A stretch of 10,601 bases of DNA from Acidimicrobiales bacterium (lineage in GTDB: Bacteria; Actinomycetota; Acidimicrobiia; Acidimicrobiales; Poriferisodaliceae). Positions within the stretch are counted from its first letter, which is position 1. Each line of letters opens with the position of its first letter. The DNA lies in assembly GCA_020631315.1 (NCBI GenBank), contig JAHDHM010000074.1, forward strand, positions 1 through 10,601. Direction: 5' to 3'. The notes beneath the pieces are model-generated. The model did no database searches. It was not told the origin of the DNA and was given only the letters and a program-made list of their open reading frames with translations. Positions 8,813 through 10,601 of this stretch are shown piece by piece. A program made the translations under genes and the position numbers.

Positions 8813-8813
8813 G
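8798..8813. promoter_or_regulatory. Crp/Fnr-like palindrome upstream of coxS
   Basis: CGTGACCATCGTCACG has perfect 6-bp inverted arms around CATC and fits the Crp/GlxR half-site layout GTGA-N6-TCAC. It overlaps the candidate -35 box and is centred about 107 bp upstream of the small-subunit start codon. Overlap with a -35 element is often repressive or class II activating, but which applies here cannot be told. It could also be a weak RNA hairpin after the PLP gene; no T-tract follows. Confidence 0.4.
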
Positions 8814-8840
8814 CGCAGTCGCTCCTGGTGGCGGCAGCTC

Positions 8841-8870
8841 GCGGTGTCAGTCTCGGCGGTGTCAGTCTCG
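8841..8870. repeat. Tandem 15-bp duplication carrying the stop codon of the PLP gene
   Basis: Two perfect adjacent copies of GCGGTGTCAGTCTCG (8841-8855 and 8856-8870) are followed by a partial third, GCGGTG, at 8871-8876. On the coding (minus) strand, each unit with its offset reads as codons for His-Arg-Arg-Asp then TGA. The gene uses the first TGA (8864-8862), and the second copy repeats the last four codons and an in-frame stop 15 bp further on. Slipped-strand duplication is the simplest origin. Confidence 0.85.
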
Positions 8871-10226
8871 GCGGTGGCCGGTGAAGACGACGACGACGTG
8901 CTCGCCCGGAGCGACGAGATCCGGCCTCGCGAACAGCCCAGCGGTCCCGGCGGTACCGGTGCCGCAGACATCGATTCCCGTCGATCGGCCAGCGGCATGC
9001 GCCATCTCGACGGAGTCCTCGTCGACGACCAACGGTTCGCCGCCGTCACGCAGCATCGCCGAGGCGATCGAGGTCCAGTCGTAGGTGACGTCGTCGAGGA
9101 TGCCGGACGCAAGGCTCTCACCGACGTCCTCCCACGGAGTCATGTGACGGTCCGCATCGTCGAGGGCCGACACGGCGTCGCCGGTGGCGTGGATGGCGTC
9201 CCACGCCCGTTGGAGCGGCGCACAGGATTCGGTCTGGACGGCGAGCACCCGTGGCGCCGCCTGAAGCACACCGTCGGCCGCCATCTCGGACAGCCCTTCG
9301 ATCAACGACGAGGCGAACGCGCCACCGCCGACCTGGAGACTGACCAAGTCGATGCTTGCCGGACCGCCGAGCTGTTCGGCCAGCTGATCGGCGATCTCCC
9401 AGCCGATCGTGCGGCCGCCGTCGAGTGCCTCCGGGGCGACCGTGCCCTGCACGGAGAACGGATCGGCCCCTGCCTCGACGGCCTCGAGGAAGCGGAGGTA
9501 GGCGGGATCACCCACCTCGCCGTCGCGGCGTTCGCACCGATGGACCTCGGCCCCGAGGTCGGTCAGCCGACGTTCGATGCTCTCGGAAGTCCACGTCGGG
9601 ATGAACACGTCGAGCCGCAGACCCGCGGCTGCTGCGATCGTGGAGGCGGCGATGGCGGCGTTGCCGCACGAAGCGATCGCGAGGCCGCCATGACGGTGTG
9701 CCCCGAGGCGTTCGTCGACAGCCCGATGCAGGAGCAGCCCGAACAGGTGCCTCGCCTTGTGGCTTCCCGCCACGTTGTGGGTCTCGTCCTTGACCCACAA
9801 CCGGGCGCCGTCGGGAAGACCGAGCAGACGCGCCAGCTTCGGGGACTCGATCAGAGGTGTCGGCTGGAACCCCGTCCGGCCGATGCGGATGAGCGCTTCG
9901 TCGAGGTGTTCCACCACGGCGACGAACTCTCCGTCGGAGAAGCCGGCATCGATCCAGCGTCGGTACGACCTCAAGCGCTCGCGGTAGGCCACGAACGGGT
10001 TCACCGTCTCCTGGGCGTGGTCGTGAGCTCCCGCGTCGTGATGGTCGTGCACGTCCTCATCATGCCCGACCCGCGCCGCCCTCTCCGATCTGGTTCGCCC
10101 TCTCCGATCTGAAGGCGCACAGCGCGCAACCCCACGATCTGAAGGCGGGATTCGCGCACTATGCGAAATTGACACCTTCAGAAGCTGACGCCCGTTGCTC
10201 TCGGCCTGGTTGGGCATAGCGTTCAT
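8862..10226 (-). CDS. PLP-dependent enzyme, fold type II, threonine synthase-like
   Basis: The catalytic part (about residues 76-454) belongs to the tryptophan synthase beta/threonine synthase superfamily of pyridoxal-phosphate lyases and synthases. The PLP lysine is K157 in NVAGSHKARH (151-160). SCGNAAIAAS (186-195) is the phosphate/substrate loop, and a glycine-rich segment (QVGGGAFASS, 298-307) follows. GILDDVTYDW (375-384) resembles threonine synthase-type proteins. The reaction is not determinable. The start is uncertain. ATG 10226 has an excellent GGGAGGTGACC ribosome-binding site and gives 454 residues, but residues 12-50 are encoded by a repeat-rich, low-GC3 stretch with AGA/AGG codons. 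Later GTGs at 10052 and 10004 are in frame but have poorly spaced ribosome-binding sites. A His/Asp-rich tract (54-73, including HDHH and HDH) precedes the enzyme domain and could bind metal. The stop lies in a tandem repeat. The next gene on this strand is coxS, 163 bp on. Confidence 0.85.
   Translation of the reverse strand: MNAMPNQAESNGRQLLKVSISHSARIPPSDRGVARCAPSDRRGRTRSERAARVGHDEDVHDHHDAGAHDHAQETVNPFVAYRERLRSYRRWIDAGFSDGEFVAVVEHLDEALIRIGRTGFQPTPLIESPKLARLLGLPDGARLWVKDETHNVAGSHKARHLFGLLLHRAVDERLGAHRHGGLAIASCGNAAIAASTIAAAAGLRLDVFIPTWTSESIERRLTDLGAEVHRCERRDGEVGDPAYLRFLEAVEAGADPFSVQGTVAPEALDGGRTIGWEIADQLAEQLGGPASIDLVSLQVGGGAFASSLIEGLSEMAADGVLQAAPRVLAVQTESCAPLQRAWDAIHATGDAVSALDDADRHMTPWEDVGESLASGILDDVTYDWTSIASAMLRDGGEPLVVDEDSVEMAHAAGRSTGIDVCGTGTAGTAGLFARPDLVAPGEHVVVVFTGHRRD
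10077..10111. repeat. Direct repeat of a 16-bp unit, period 19
   Basis: CGCCCTCTCCGATCTG occurs at 10077-10092 and again, identical, at 10096-10111, separated by GTT. Its end, GATCTG, recurs at 10136-10141, where it continues as GATCTGAAGGCG just as it does at 10106-10117. The block falls in the poorly coding-like N-terminal section of the PLP gene. Confidence 0.8.
10139..10181. repeat. Nested palindrome (REP-like hairpin) at the 5' end of the PLP gene
   Basis: The outer arms CTGAAGG (10139-10145) and CCTTCAG (10175-10181) enclose a second stem, TTCGC (10151-10155) and GCGAA (10163-10167), around a 7-nt loop, with short unpaired stretches between. A perfect TTGACA (10169-10174, plus strand) lies in the right half, but I found no -10 box at a suitable distance. 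Size and layout resemble repetitive extragenic palindromes, or a large operator. Whether other copies exist cannot be judged from this window. Confidence 0.6.
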
Positions 10227-10231
10227 GGTCA

Positions 10232-10260
10232 CCTCCCTCGCAACACCCACGGCAGGGAGG
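10232..10260. promoter_or_regulatory. Mirrored ribosome-binding sites between divergent start codons
   Basis: CCTCCCT (10232-10238) and AGGGAGG (10254-10260) are perfect inverted copies 15 bp apart. Each is the ribosome-binding site of one divergent gene: the minus-strand PLP gene with ATG at 10226 and the plus-strand gene with GTG at 10267. Only 40 bp separate the two start codons, too little for two full promoters, so at least one promoter would have to lie in a coding region or the PLP start must be further in. Confidence 0.6.
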
Positions 10261-10266
10261 AACGGC

Positions 10267-10601
10267 GTGACCGACGGAGTCGAGCTTCGACTACAACGTC
10301 AGCACGGCGTGATCACGAGGCAGCAGGCACTCGCCGACGGCATGACGAGTGGCGCGATTGCATCGAGGCTGAGAAGCGGTCGATGGTCCACGGTCGGGAC
10401 CGGGGTCTATCGGCTCGCCGGTGTCCGACCCACTTGGCACGGAGCTGTCCTTGCCGCAGCGCTCGATCTCGGTGGCGTGGCAAGCCATCGATCCGCACTG
10501 CGGCTCCACGATCTCTCGCCTCGCGCCAGATCCGTCGAGATCACAGTTACGCAGGGGCGACACCGACCCAAGGCCGGCGTCCGAGTCCGTCAGACCACCC
10601 A
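10267..10601 (+). CDS. AbiEi-type antitoxin-domain protein, 5' part (runs off right edge)
   Basis: The first 111 residues of a protein with the AbiEi-family N terminus. A winged-helix region at about 8-50 (QHGVITRQQALADG, then RSGRWSTVGTGVYRLAG) is followed by ASHRSALRLHDL (72-83) and the beta-strand segment VEITVTQGRH (90-99). AbiEi is the transcriptional-repressor antitoxin of type IV abortive-infection systems. Many actinobacterial proteins with this N terminus instead end in a DUF559/Vsr-like endonuclease-fold domain and have no toxin partner. Which applies cannot be seen, because the C terminus is outside the window. The GTG at 10267 has a strong AGGGAGG site 6 bp upstream. It is divergent from the PLP gene with a 40-bp gap. 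Codon use is somewhat less G/C biased at third positions than in the cox genes, compatible with accessory or horizontally acquired DNA. No toxin gene lies upstream. Confidence 0.8.
   Translation, partial: MTDGVELRLQRQHGVITRQQALADGMTSGAIASRLRSGRWSTVGTGVYRLAGVRPTWHGAVLAAALDLGGVASHRSALRLHDLSPRARSVEITVTQGRHRPKAGVRVRQTT

Noticed and set aside
8786..9121. Alternative minus-strand frame ending in TAETD repeats as a frameshifted C terminus of the PLP gene
   Set aside because: The main frame ends normally at 8862 after VVVVFTGHRRD, a usual end for the fold. The alternative frame is Ser/Arg-rich noise whose repeat comes from the 15-bp duplication.
8799..10112. 437-codon plus-strand open frame opposite the PLP enzyme
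   Set aside because: No recognisable domain, while the minus strand has clear PLP-enzyme motifs. Treated as a shadow.
10136..10167. CRISPR-like array because of the repeated GATCTGAAGGCG
   Set aside because: Repeats are too short, irregularly spaced and only two to three in number; no spacer regularity and no cas gene.
10169..10197. Plus-strand promoter for the AbiEi-type gene based on the perfect TTGACA at 10169-10174
   Set aside because: No -10-like hexamer occurs 15-19 bp downstream (the region reads CCCGTTGC), so the match alone is not enough to call a promoter.

Overview
The window is a high-GC bacterial chromosome segment. Third codon positions are strongly G/C biased, GTG starts are used, and gene types and codon usage fit an actinobacterium. 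An Acidimicrobiia (Ilumatobacter-like) lineage is a reasonable guess, but no rRNA or other phylogenetic marker is present to prove it. No tRNA, rRNA, insertion sequence or CRISPR array was seen.

Layout: (1) Positions 1-3085, minus strand, hold a chemotaxis cluster. A membrane-bound methyl-accepting chemotaxis protein with a NIT-type extracellular sensor is followed 30 bp later by the 5' part of cheA, which runs off the left edge. (2) After a 282-bp divergent intergenic region, 3368-5000 on the plus strand carries a small SAM-dependent O-methyltransferase and a LysR-type regulator. (3) A GC-rich stem-loop at 5014-5041 separates that pair from a convergent minus-strand operon at 5051-8698. This operon encodes a three-subunit molybdenum hydroxylase of the aerobic CO dehydrogenase family in the order small (2Fe-2S), large (Mo-cofactor), medium (FAD). 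The genes are 1 bp apart and 4 bp overlapping. The large subunit has AYRGAGR, which marks the form II ('CoxL-like') group, so CO oxidation is not assured. (4) Upstream of the operon and on the same strand is a fold-type II PLP enzyme related to threonine synthase (8862-10226). Its 5' end contains an unusual palindromic and repetitive block. (5) Divergent from it, with only 40 bp between start codons, is the 5' part of an AbiEi-type antitoxin-domain gene that leaves the window at the right edge.

How the genes work together: the MCP would signal to CheA. The three cox-type subunits form one hydroxylase, passing electrons from the Mo site through 2Fe-2S clusters to FAD. A Crp-like palindrome and a plausible promoter sit just upstream of the small-subunit gene, suggesting its own promoter. 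The methyltransferase and LysR genes may be co-transcribed; no link between them and the hydroxylase can be shown.

The least ordinary parts are the repeat block at 10077-10181, read in frame as a poorly coding-like N-terminal stretch, the mirrored ribosome-binding sites at 10232-10260, the tandem duplication carrying the stop codon at 8841-8870, and a CheA whose P2 position holds a different linker. I did not find a clear new multi-gene system.
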